Shown: piece after piece, positions 1 to 5,488 of the stretch
How the letters are laid out: each line of letters starts with the position of its first letter
Numbering within the stretch: the first letter of the stretch is position 1
NCBI GenBank assembly: GCA_900754805.1
Contig: CAAEEE010000453.1
Span: forward strand, 1 to 5,488
From: Clostridia bacterium
GTDB lineage: Bacteria; Bacillota; Clostridia; Peptostreptococcales; Anaerovoracaceae
Direction: 5' to 3'
DNA length: 5,488 nt
Made by a program: the position numbers and the translations under genes
The notes under the pieces: model-generated
What the model was told of the DNA's origin: nothing
The model's database searches: none
Seen by the model: only the letters and a program-made list of their open reading frames with translations

Positions 1-1
1 C

Positions 2-7
2 AGGAGG
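2..7 (+). promoter_or_regulatory. Ribosome binding site of trkA
   Basis: A perfect AGGAGG lies 6 bases before the ATG at 14. It fixes that ATG as the trkA start. The promoter of the operon would lie upstream, outside the window. Confidence 0.9.
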
Positions 8-13
8 TAATTT

Positions 14-1375
14 ATGAAAATTGCGGTAGTCGGTGCCGGAAAGCTCGGAATGAAAGTTGTCAATGCGTTGGTCGGCGGAAACCACTCCATTACGGTTATC
101 GACAAAAATGAAGCGATACTGAATAAAATCTCACAGCAGTATGATGTGCTTGTTTCCTGCGGCAACGCCAAGCAGATCAGCCTTTTAAGGCGGGAATCCA
201 TCAACACCTTCGACTTTTTGATTGCCTGCACGGACAGCGACGAGAAAAACATTGTGATTGCTTCTTTTGCGAAGAAATTAGGATGCACGAAGGTCATTGC
301 AAGGGTTCGCGACCCTGAACACATGAATCAGATAGATTTCATTAAGGAAACGATGAATGTCGACCACATCGTCAACCCGGATCTTGGCATTACACTTGAA
401 ATTTACAAATACTTAGTTGAAAAATATACACTTACAAACGGCATTTTCTCCAGCGGAAAGGTTTCTCTCGTGCAGTTTAAGGCAAAACGCCTGCCACGGC
501 TGATTGACCTTTCCATGGTGGAAGTCAGCAAGGTGCTGCCGAATATGTTGGTGATTGCCCTTTCCCGAAACGGAAAAATCATCATTCCGCACGGACAGAC
601 GACAATTGAGGCCGAAGACACGGTCTATCTCATCGGTGAAAAGAATCAGATTGCTGAACTTCACCGCAAAGTCTACGAAAAAGGAAAATATACGGATTTG
701 CAGAAGGTTATGATTGCCGGCGGCGGTAAAACGGGATATTATCTTGCAGACAAGCTTTCTGAGTTCGGAGTTTCCGTAAAGTTAATTGAAAAGAGCAAAG
801 AACGCTGTTACTACCTCTCCACACATCTTGACGATGTCATGGTGCTGCACGGCGATGCCACGGACAGCGTCCTCTTAGAAGAGGAAAATCTTGATGAAAT
901 GGATGCTTTCGTTGCCGCAACAGGGCTGGACGAGGAAAACCTTCTCCTTGCGCTCATTGCTAAGCAGCGCAATATCGAGGATGTCATCGCCAAGGTAAGC
1001 CGCCAAAGCTACAAAGATTTAATTGAGCGTATGGGTGTCGACATGGTGCTGAATCCGCTCGACATTGTTGCAAGTAATATTTTGCGGTATATCCAGGGTT
1101 CCAAGAGAATAATCTCCTACCTGCTGATTCAAGGACAGGCGGAAATCATGGAGATTATCGCAAGCGACGATATGAAGCTGGCAAATACGCCGCTGAAGTA
1201 TGTTAAACTTCCTGACGGTGTGCTGGTTGCCGCGATTCACAGAGGCCCGAAAGTGATCATTCCAAACGGGGATACGAAAATTATGGCGGATGACAAAGTC
1301 ACGATTTTCTGCCTGCTTTCCGACATCGGTGAGCTGGAAAAACTGATGACAACCAAACGTGGATTTTTATTATAG
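14..1375 (+). CDS. trkA: Trk potassium uptake system peripheral protein TrkA
   Basis: Cytosolic regulatory subunit of the Trk K+ uptake system. It binds NAD(H)/nucleotides and gates the TrkH membrane channel. The 453 residues match the usual length of about 450-460 and show the double RCK architecture. RCK-N1 has a Rossmann GAGKLG motif at residues 7-12 and an acidic residue (D30) ending strand beta-2, which favours NAD(H). It is followed by an RCK-C domain at about 140-225. RCK-N2 has GGGKTG at 236-241, E259 in the matching acidic position and GDATD at 280-284. A second RCK-C runs from about 370 to 450. The C-terminus (GFLL) resembles the FFL end of E. coli TrkA as I remember it. The start is fixed by the AGGAGG 6 bases upstream. 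It is the first gene of a trkA-trkH-trkH operon, 58 bases before the first trkH with no terminator between. Nothing looks broken. One TrkA serving two TrkH paralogues is inferred from the layout. Confidence 0.96.
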   Translation: MKIAVVGAGKLGMKVVNALVGGNHSITVIDKNEAILNKISQQYDVLVSCGNAKQISLLRRESINTFDFLIACTDSDEKNIVIASFAKKLGCTKVIARVRDPEHMNQIDFIKETMNVDHIVNPDLGITLEIYKYLVEKYTLTNGIFSSGKVSLVQFKAKRLPRLIDLSMVEVSKVLPNMLVIALSRNGKIIIPHGQTTIEAEDTVYLIGEKNQIAELHRKVYEKGKYTDLQKVMIAGGGKTGYYLADKLSEFGVSVKLIEKSKERCYYLSTHLDDVMVLHGDATDSVLLEEENLDEMDAFVAATGLDEENLLLALIAKQRNIEDVIAKVSRQSYKDLIERMGVDMVLNPLDIVASNILRYIQGSKRIISYLLIQGQAEIMEIIASDDMKLANTPLKYVKLPDGVLVAAIHRGPKVIIPNGDTKIMADDKVTIFCLLSDIGELEKLMTTKRGFLL

Positions 1376-1393
1376 TAGAAAATGAGTACTATG

Positions 1394-1439
1394 TAATATA
1401 AAGTAAGAGCATAGAAAGGATTTTCAATAGACGATGAAT
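1394..1439 (+). repeat. Leader of first trkH, copy 1 of a duplicated start region
   Basis: The stretch begins TAATATA and ends with TTTCAATAGACGATGAAT at 1422-1439. The last 18 bases match 2894-2911, before the second trkH, at 17 of 18 positions. The AAAGGA at 1415-1420 is the only Shine-Dalgarno-like motif and sits 13 bases from the ATG, which is long. An in-frame TAG two codons before the ATG (1428-1430) rules out an upstream start. The leader was probably copied together with the gene. Whether it has a translational role is unknown. Confidence 0.6.
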
Positions 1440-2843
1440 GCCGTATTTAAAAACTTCATACGAATTCAAGGCGCGATTTTTTTGCTGATGGCGGCTTCTC
1501 TTTTGATTCCCCTTTTTCTTGCGTTTTACTATAATGAAGACAGTTCCAAATTTGCTTTTTTGCTTGTAAGCGGCAGTTGTGCTCTCGCAGGCATAATTAT
1601 ACGACTCGGAGTGAAGCCTGCCGACGCAAAGTTCAAGGTACGCGACGGATTTCTGATTGTATCGACAGCATGGCTTGTCTGCTCTGTAATCGGAGCTCTG
1701 CCATTCTTAATTTCCGGTGCGATTTCCTCCGCTGCAGATGCTTTTTTTGAATCCTGCTCCGGCTTCAGTACAACAGGTGCCTCAATCTTAACGGATGTTG
1801 AAGTTCTTCCTAAATCGATAATGTTTTGGCGTTCTTTTACGCACTGGCTGGGAGGCATGGGAATTATCGTTTTCGTTATGGCACTTCTTCCTGTGCTCGG
1901 TATCAACGGTCAGATTGCAGCGAACGCAGAAACGCCGGGTCCTACGAAAGACAAACTTACCGCTCGCTTTTCAGACACGGCAAAAAATCTTTATAAACTT
2001 TATATTGCGTTTACATTAGCCCAGACGGTTTTGCTCTGTCTTGGCGGAATGAGCGTTTACGACGCATTCCTTCATGCTTTCGGAACCATCGGTACCGGAG
2101 GGTTTTCCAACTACAACGACAGCGTCGGACACTTCAATGCTTATATTCAGATTGTAATTCTTGTTTTCATGGTACTTGCGGGAACAAATTTCAATCTCTT
2201 TTTTGTTCTCAAAAGGCGTGGAATCCGGACATTCCTGCAGGATGAGGAGCTTCGTTTTTACCTGATGGTAATGGGTGCGGCTTCGCTTCTTGACAGCACT
2301 TTTCAGGTTGTCTCGATTATGTCGACTACCGGATATGCAACCGCTGACTATGACCTTTGGCCGACCTTTTCGAGGATGATTATTTTCTGCCTGTTTTTCT
2401 TCGGCGGCTGTTCTTCTTCGACTTCGGGCGGAATCAAATGTGTTCGCGTTCTGGTCTGTCTGAAGCTGGTTCGCAGAAGTGTTTCCCTTCGTCTGCATCC
2501 GAATCGGATTGCGCCGATTACGCTGAATAACAACGAAGTTTCATCGGAGGTCGTTATCAATATTACGAATTTTGTTTTTACTTATATTGCGGTAATTTTT
2601 GCGGGGACGCTGCTTTTGTCGCTGGATAATCTCGACTTTATCACCACCTTTTCGGCGGCGGCAACCTGTGTAGGCAATATCGGCCCGGGATTCAATCTCA
2701 TCGGACCTGCTTTCAATTTTTCCGTGCTTTCGGATTTTTCAACGGTCATATGTTCGTTCCTCATGCTTGCGGGAAGGCTGGAGCTGATTACTGTTCTGGC
2801 TCTGTTTTCCAAGTATTACTGGAATTCGAACAAAGCAAAATAG
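1434..2843 (+). CDS. trkH: Trk potassium transporter membrane subunit TrkH (first paralogue, shortened in repeat 3)
   Basis: K+-translocating membrane subunit that works with TrkA. It has an N-terminal two-helix D0 region (about 7-58), then four helix-P-loop-helix repeats. The four filter glycines are G115 (FSTTGAS), G223 (IGTGGFS), G300 (MSTTGYA) and G417 (GNIGPG), all in canonical surroundings. The intramembrane gating loop GGCSSSTSGGIK is at 324-335, and the conserved repeat-4 arginine of AGRLE is R448. At 469 residues it is about 20 shorter than its neighbour (490) and shorter than E. coli TrkH (483 as I recall). The shortfall maps to one place. Only 15 residues separate ELR (272-274) from FQVV (290-293), against 34 in the downstream paralogue. 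The first helix of repeat 3 is left with about 12 hydrophobic residues. The frame is intact, so this is an in-frame loss, not a frameshift. Function may be altered or lost. Confidence 0.93.
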   Translation: MNAVFKNFIRIQGAIFLLMAASLLIPLFLAFYYNEDSSKFAFLLVSGSCALAGIIIRLGVKPADAKFKVRDGFLIVSTAWLVCSVIGALPFLISGAISSAADAFFESCSGFSTTGASILTDVEVLPKSIMFWRSFTHWLGGMGIIVFVMALLPVLGINGQIAANAETPGPTKDKLTARFSDTAKNLYKLYIAFTLAQTVLLCLGGMSVYDAFLHAFGTIGTGGFSNYNDSVGHFNAYIQIVILVFMVLAGTNFNLFFVLKRRGIRTFLQDEELRFYLMVMGAASLLDSTFQVVSIMSTTGYATADYDLWPTFSRMIIFCLFFFGGCSSSTSGGIKCVRVLVCLKLVRRSVSLRLHPNRIAPITLNNNEVSSEVVINITNFVFTYIAVIFAGTLLLSLDNLDFITTFSAAATCVGNIGPGFNLIGPAFNFSVLSDFSTVICSFLMLAGRLELITVLALFSKYYWNSNKAK

Positions 2844-2870
2844 AAAGCTGCAAAAGGCAGATAATATTCA

Positions 2871-2911
2871 TAATATAGAAAGAAATACAGAGGTTTCAAT
2901 AGAAGATGAAT
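2871..2911 (+). repeat. Leader of second trkH, copy 2 of the duplicated start region
   Basis: This begins TAATATA like copy 1 and ends TTTCAATAGAAGATGAAT (2894-2911), with one mismatch to copy 1 in 18 bases. The AGAGG at 2889-2893 is 12 bases from the ATG. A TAG lies two codons before the start in frame (2900-2902), as in copy 1. Similarity weakens further upstream, where a few bases of gap are needed to align the copies. Confidence 0.6.
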
Positions 2912-4378
2912 TTCAATTTTCGCGTTCTGATCAAAATAATCGGCGTTTTGGCTCTCATTGAGGGTCTTTTTCTGCTGCCGTGTGCAGCCGTGGGAATTGA
3001 ATTCAAGGAATGGGCTCCTGCCGGCGCTCTGTTTCAAGTGGGAATTTTCAGCGTCTGCATCGGTTTCGTTATTTTGACGCAGTATCATTTCGATAAAGTC
3101 AAGCTTCATGCACACGAAGGCTACCTCATCGCATGCCTGAGCTGGCTCTTCTGCTCGCTGATTGGTGCCCTGCCGTTCTATTTTTCAGGGCAGGGTTATT
3201 CCATGATGCAGTGTTTTTTTGAGTCTGTAGCGGGATTCACGACGACCGGCTGTTCGGTTTTTGATTTGGCGTTCATGCCAAAATCCCTTCTTTTATGGAA
3301 ATCGGTTTCCAACTGGCTGGGCGGAATGGGAATCCTCGTACTTTTGGTTTCCATCTTCCCTGCCCTCGGAATCAGCGGACAGGTTATTGCTTCTGCAGAA
3401 GCAACCGGACCGACGCTTGAAAAAATCGGCGGAAGATTCTCTGATACGGGCCGCGTACTGTATTTGACCTATTTCTTTTTTTCTTTTATGGAATTTGTGC
3501 TCCTTGCTTTAGGCCCGCTGAGCATTTTCGATGCGTTGATTAACACTTTCAGCAGCATAAGCACAGCAGGGCTTTTGATTACGCCTGCCAACGCTGCTGC
3601 TTTTGATACGGTTTATGTCCGCATGGTAGTTATGGTGTTCACGCTGTTCTCCTCGCTGAACTATACGCTGTTTTATTTCATGCTGCGTGGAGACTTCAAA
3701 ACGGTTCTGCGCAATGTCGAGACGAGGGTATTCGGTTTTATCATCATCGGTGCCACCCTTGCAATTGCGGTTTCGCTGAAAATCAGCGAAACCTATGCTT
3801 CGCTCTGGCAGGCAGTCAAGGATGCGCTTTGTCAGGTGGTTGCCTTTATTTCGACTTCCGGCTATTATGTCTGTGACTATACACAGTGGCCGACCTTCTC
3901 GATAATTGTGCTTTTCAGCCTCCTTTTCGTGGGCGGCTGCTGCATGTCGACCTCCGGCTCATTGAAAATCATGCGTGTCATCGTTTTCCTGAAACTCATT
4001 AGGCGCGGGATCTTCCGGCAGATTCATCCGCGTGCGGTCAAAGCGGTGGTTATCGACGGCAGAGCAATCCCGGCGGACAAAGTTTCCGCAATCACAACAC
4101 ATATCCTGCTGTTCTTCGCCATTTTCTTTTTCTCGTCGCTGGTACTGGCGCTGAACAATTTCGACCTCGAGACGACAATTTCGGCCTCTATCGGGCTGTT
4201 TTCCAACACGGGCATGGCGCTCGGAAAAGCAGGCGCGAGCGGCTATTTCGGCATGTTTAACAGCTTCTCGCAATTTTATATGTGCTTTATGATGATTGCC
4301 GGAAGACTTGAAATTTACGCGGTTCTGCTGCTTTTCTCAAAGTCCTTCTGGAAAATCGACAGTGTAAATTCTATATAA
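2906..4378 (+). CDS. trkH: Second TrkH-family potassium transporter subunit, divergent filter
   Basis: Full-length (490 aa) TrkH paralogue with D0 helices (about 7-58) and four helix-P-loop-helix repeats. It is colinear with the first TrkH up to about residue 200, for example GALPF at 87-91, FFES near 104-107 and NWLGGMGI near 136-143. All four filter glycines remain: G115 (FTTTGCS), G222 (ISTAGLL), G319 (ISTSGYY) and G436 (SNTGMALG). Their surroundings depart from the family pattern: loop 2 has STAG in place of GTGG, and loop 4 has NTGMALG in place of NIGPG. The gating loop (GGC at 343-345, K354) and the repeat-4 arginine (R467 in AGRLE) are kept. It starts 62 bases after the first trkH with no terminator between, and the operon terminator follows its stop by 17 bases. 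TrkH family membership is secure. Changed ion selectivity, or pairing with the first TrkH in a heterodimer, is inference only. Confidence 0.93.
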   Translation: MNFNFRVLIKIIGVLALIEGLFLLPCAAVGIEFKEWAPAGALFQVGIFSVCIGFVILTQYHFDKVKLHAHEGYLIACLSWLFCSLIGALPFYFSGQGYSMMQCFFESVAGFTTTGCSVFDLAFMPKSLLLWKSVSNWLGGMGILVLLVSIFPALGISGQVIASAEATGPTLEKIGGRFSDTGRVLYLTYFFFSFMEFVLLALGPLSIFDALINTFSSISTAGLLITPANAAAFDTVYVRMVVMVFTLFSSLNYTLFYFMLRGDFKTVLRNVETRVFGFIIIGATLAIAVSLKISETYASLWQAVKDALCQVVAFISTSGYYVCDYTQWPTFSIIVLFSLLFVGGCCMSTSGSLKIMRVIVFLKLIRRGIFRQIHPRAVKAVVIDGRAIPADKVSAITTHILLFFAIFFFSSLVLALNNFDLETTISASIGLFSNTGMALGKAGASGYFGMFNSFSQFYMCFMMIAGRLEIYAVLLLFSKSFWKIDSVNSI

Positions 4379-4395
4379 ATGAAGAGATAAAAACA

Positions 4396-4437
4396 GACAG
4401 GTTTTGCAGGGTTTATGCATAAATCTGTCCTTTTTTT
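4396..4437 (+). terminator. Intrinsic terminator closing the trkA-trkH-trkH operon
   Basis: GACAGGTTT (4396-4404) pairs with AAATCTGTC (4421-4429), 9 bp including one G-U. An inner TGCA (4405-4408) pairs with TGCA (4416-4419), with a single bulged T at 4420. The loop is GGGTTTA. One C and then seven T residues (4431-4437) follow directly. This is a textbook rho-independent terminator 17 bases after the second trkH stop, and it separates the operon from the CBS gene. Confidence 0.9.
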
Positions 4438-4468
4438 ATATGCTAAGAATATTCGATTATTTTTGAGT

Positions 4469-4475
4469 GGAAAGG
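4469..4475 (+). promoter_or_regulatory. Ribosome binding site of the CBS gene
   Basis: GGAAAGG lies 9 bases before the ATG at 4485. It decides the start. The in-frame GTG at 4467 would put this site inside the coding region, and the ATG at 4476 overlaps the site directly. Confidence 0.75.
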
Positions 4476-4484
4476 ATGGCTGCT

Positions 4485-4904
4485 ATGCTCGTAAAAGACT
4501 TGATGACAAGCGCGGTTTCAGTTGTGCGCCCGGAGGATTCTGTCGAAAATGCGGTAAGAATCATGCGCGGAGAAAATGTCGGGATTGTTCCCGTCTGTGA
4601 TGTACAAAATCATGTCCTCGGCGTGATAACCGATCGTGATATTCTGATTCGCGGTCACGCCGCTTCCGCTGCCTTTTCGGCTCTGTCGGTTCAGGATTTA
4701 ATGAGTCCTCAGGTATTCTGCGCTGACGCGAAGGACGATGTTCATAACGCCGCCATGCTGATGACCCGGCATGGAGTTCGCCGGCTGCCCGTCGTCGAAA
4801 ACGAGAAACTCGTCGGAATCCTTTCGCTTAAAGACCTTGCTAAGAAGCGCATTTTTATAGCCGAAATCGGTCATATCATCTTCGAGGTGTCGAATCGGAA
4901 ATAG
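4485..4904 (+). CDS. Stand-alone tandem CBS-domain protein
   Basis: Small soluble protein (139 aa) made only of two CBS domains, a Bateman module that usually binds AMP, ATP or related adenine nucleotides. CBS1 (about 2-60) opens with the typical VKDLMT and contains GVITDRD, giving the T49-x-x-D52 ribose-contact pattern. CBS2 (about 69-125) opens with VQDLMS and contains GILSLKD, giving S114-x-x-D117. No catalytic, DNA-binding or membrane segment is attached. The ATG at 4485 is chosen because of the GGAAAGG 9 bases upstream and because CBS proteins typically begin with this V-K-D-hydrophobic-M motif. An earlier in-frame GTG (4467) would add six residues. It sits 47 bases past the terminator U-tract, so it needs its own promoter or read-through; no convincing promoter hexamers were found. 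A link to potassium control is suggested only by proximity. Confidence 0.92.
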   Translation: MLVKDLMTSAVSVVRPEDSVENAVRIMRGENVGIVPVCDVQNHVLGVITDRDILIRGHAASAAFSALSVQDLMSPQVFCADAKDDVHNAAMLMTRHGVRRLPVVENEKLVGILSLKDLAKKRIFIAEIGHIIFEVSNRK

Positions 4905-4960
4905 ATTGCTGCTGAAATAGCACTTGGCTGAACAAGCTTGTTCTTTCTCAGTCCAGCAAC
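4905..4960. terminator. Nested hairpin in the convergent intergenic region, possible bidirectional transcription end
   Basis: TTGCTG (4906-4911) pairs with CAGCAA (4954-4959), and CTGA (4912-4915) with TCAG (4948-4951), leaving a two-base bulge. Inside lies a perfect 14-base palindrome, GAACAAGCTTGTTC (4930-4943). It falls between two converging genes, where bidirectional terminators are expected. There is no real T-tract on either strand, so the terminator call is weak. The palindrome could also be a protein binding site. Confidence 0.35.
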
Positions 4961-5397
4961 ATCCCTGCTTCATAGGAGCATTTTAAATAATCCGGGTTAC
5001 TATAATATACACTTGAATTATAGTCTGCAATTTCTTCACTAATAAACGAATTATACACCTTTTTTATTGCTTCTGTCACACTTCCGTATAATTGCATAAC
5101 ATCCATAATCAAAGTCTGATAAACACGCCCTATGGACGCAACCGTCGGAACTTCATATCTGCAAGCTGTAATATTATCAAAAGTTCCTTTTGATATTTCA
5201 TATTCTTCAATCCATTCATCACACACTTGTTCAAACGAAAGACAATGATTCACCCCTGCAGCTTTAAGTTGATGTTCTAACTCTTTATCTGAAAGCTTTG
5301 CTACAATATCTTTACATTTGTTATTTGTTTTGCGCGCTGCAAATTCAATCATAGAGCACACATAGAACAAATCATCCTTACTATACTGCACTGCCAT
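4948..5397 (-). CDS. Conserved-type protein of unknown function, partner of a DUF3990-like gene
   Basis: A 149-residue soluble protein of no function known to me. It starts MAVQYSKDDLFYVCSMIEF. No signal peptide, membrane segment or enzymatic motif is visible. It looks mostly alpha-helical, with charged amphipathic stretches at about 25-70 and 95-125. It carries six cysteines (14, 28, 52, 59, 79, 140) without regular CxxC spacing, and a C-terminal tyrosine-rich part (YNSSVYYSNPDYLKCSYEAG, 126-145). I recall similar proteins beside DUF3990 and DUF3791 genes in Clostridia; this is memory, not a search. The ATG at 5397 is preferred over the GTG at 5409 because AAGGGAG (5415-5409) is 11 bases upstream of the ATG and overlaps the GTG. 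Its first 17 bases overlap the end of the upstream gene, suggesting translational coupling. G+C is about 34%, well below the trk genes. Confidence 0.8.
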   Translation of the reverse strand: MAVQYSKDDLFYVCSMIEFAARKTNNKCKDIVAKLSDKELEHQLKAAGVNHCLSFEQVCDEWIEEYEISKGTFDNITACRYEVPTVASIGRVYQTLIMDVMQLYGSVTEAIKKVYNSFISEEIADYNSSVYYSNPDYLKCSYEAGMLLD

Positions 5398-5488
5398 CGA
5401 TTCTCTCACTCCCTTCGTACTGCAAACATTCCAATGCTCTCATACTATGAAAACTAATTTGATGTGTCGGCTGTTTGAATTTTGCATA
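5381..5488 (-). CDS. C-terminal end of a DUF3990-like protein, cut by the window edge
   Basis: One minus-strand frame stays open from the window edge for 35 codons to a TAG at 5383-5381, while the other two frames stop early. The peptide contains PTHQISFHSMRALECL, which matches my memory of DUF3990 C-termini (HQISFHT..AL..L.F). DUF3990 is, as I recall, placed among ADP-ribosyltransferase-like folds, so a toxin or modifying enzyme is possible. Catalytic residues would be outside the window and cannot be judged. The last 17 bases overlap the start of the downstream 149-aa gene, whose ribosome site lies within this reading frame. The two are almost certainly co-transcribed. That it is coding is fairly sure; the family name is tentative. 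Confidence 0.6.
   Translation of the reverse strand, partial: YAKFKQPTHQISFHSMRALECLQYEGSERIDGSAV
5409..5415 (-). promoter_or_regulatory. Ribosome binding site of the 149-aa minus-strand gene
   Basis: On the minus strand AAGGGAG ends 11 bases before the ATG at 5397. It lies inside the preceding reading frame, as expected for coupled genes. It argues against the GTG at 5409, which overlaps it. Confidence 0.6.

Noticed and set aside
2250..2310. Frameshift as the cause of the short helix in the first TrkH
   Set aside because: The frame is continuous and only 45 bases exist between the two anchors, so no missing residues are hidden in another frame.
2016..2498. Open minus-strand frame of 160 codons inside the first trkH
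   Set aside because: Antisense shadow of a well-supported membrane protein; composition looks random and matches no family I know.
2869..2874. CATAAT as an internal promoter -10 before the second trkH
   Set aside because: Five of six bases match, but the -35 position (AGCTGC) does not resemble TTGACA; operon transcription from upstream is simpler.
4412..4423. Perfect palindrome TTTATGCATAAA as an operator
   Set aside because: It lies within the loop and 3' arm of the terminator and is explained by that hairpin.
4438..4468. Promoter for the CBS gene (AAGAAT or GATTAT as -10)
   Set aside because: Each matches only four of six bases of the -10 consensus and neither has a recognisable -35 at the right distance.
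4467..4484. GTG at 4467 as the start of the CBS gene
   Set aside because: The ribosome site GGAAAGG would lie inside the gene, no ribosome site precedes the GTG, and CBS homology begins at the ATG at 4485.
4415..4600. Plus-strand frame of 61 codons starting in the terminator loop
   Set aside because: It begins inside the terminator hairpin and runs out of frame through the CBS gene; no ribosome site.
5398..5409. GTG at 5409 as the start of the 149-aa minus-strand gene
   Set aside because: It overlaps the AAGGGAG ribosome site; the ATG at 5397 is better placed.

Overview
The window reads as a chromosomal segment of a low-to-mid G+C Firmicute, most likely a gut-type clostridial relative. Supporting signs are a perfect AGGAGG ribosome site before trkA, Firmicute-style TrkA/TrkH proteins, and a small gene pair at the right edge of a kind I associate with Clostridia. 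No species can be named from the sequence alone.

Left and centre (1-4437, + strand): a compact potassium-uptake operon, trkA - trkH - trkH, closed by a strong intrinsic terminator at 4396-4437. TrkA is the cytosolic NAD(H)-binding gating subunit. The two TrkH proteins are membrane K+ channel-like subunits. They are paralogues with near-identical start-region leaders (17 of 18 bases), which points to an old tandem duplication. They have diverged in opposite ways. The first keeps canonical selectivity-filter motifs but lacks 19 residues in the first helix of its third repeat. The second is full length but has non-canonical residues around filter loops 2, 3 and 4.

Centre right (4485-4904, + strand): a stand-alone two-CBS-domain protein, probably an adenine-nucleotide sensor. 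It lies 47 bases past the terminator, so it is adjacent to the potassium operon rather than clearly part of it.

Right edge (4948-5488, - strand): two overlapping genes converging on the CBS gene. The upstream one is cut by the window edge; only its last 35 codons are present, and they resemble the C-terminus of DUF3990 proteins (ADP-ribosyltransferase-like, from memory). Its end overlaps the start of a 149-residue protein of unknown function. This segment has about 34% G+C against about 47% in sampled trk and CBS rows (hand counts), so it looks like a separately acquired module, possibly toxin/partner-like. It is the best candidate here for an undescribed system, but most of it lies outside the window. 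No tRNA, rRNA, CRISPR array or insertion sequence was seen, and no gene-free stretch exceeds 300 bases.
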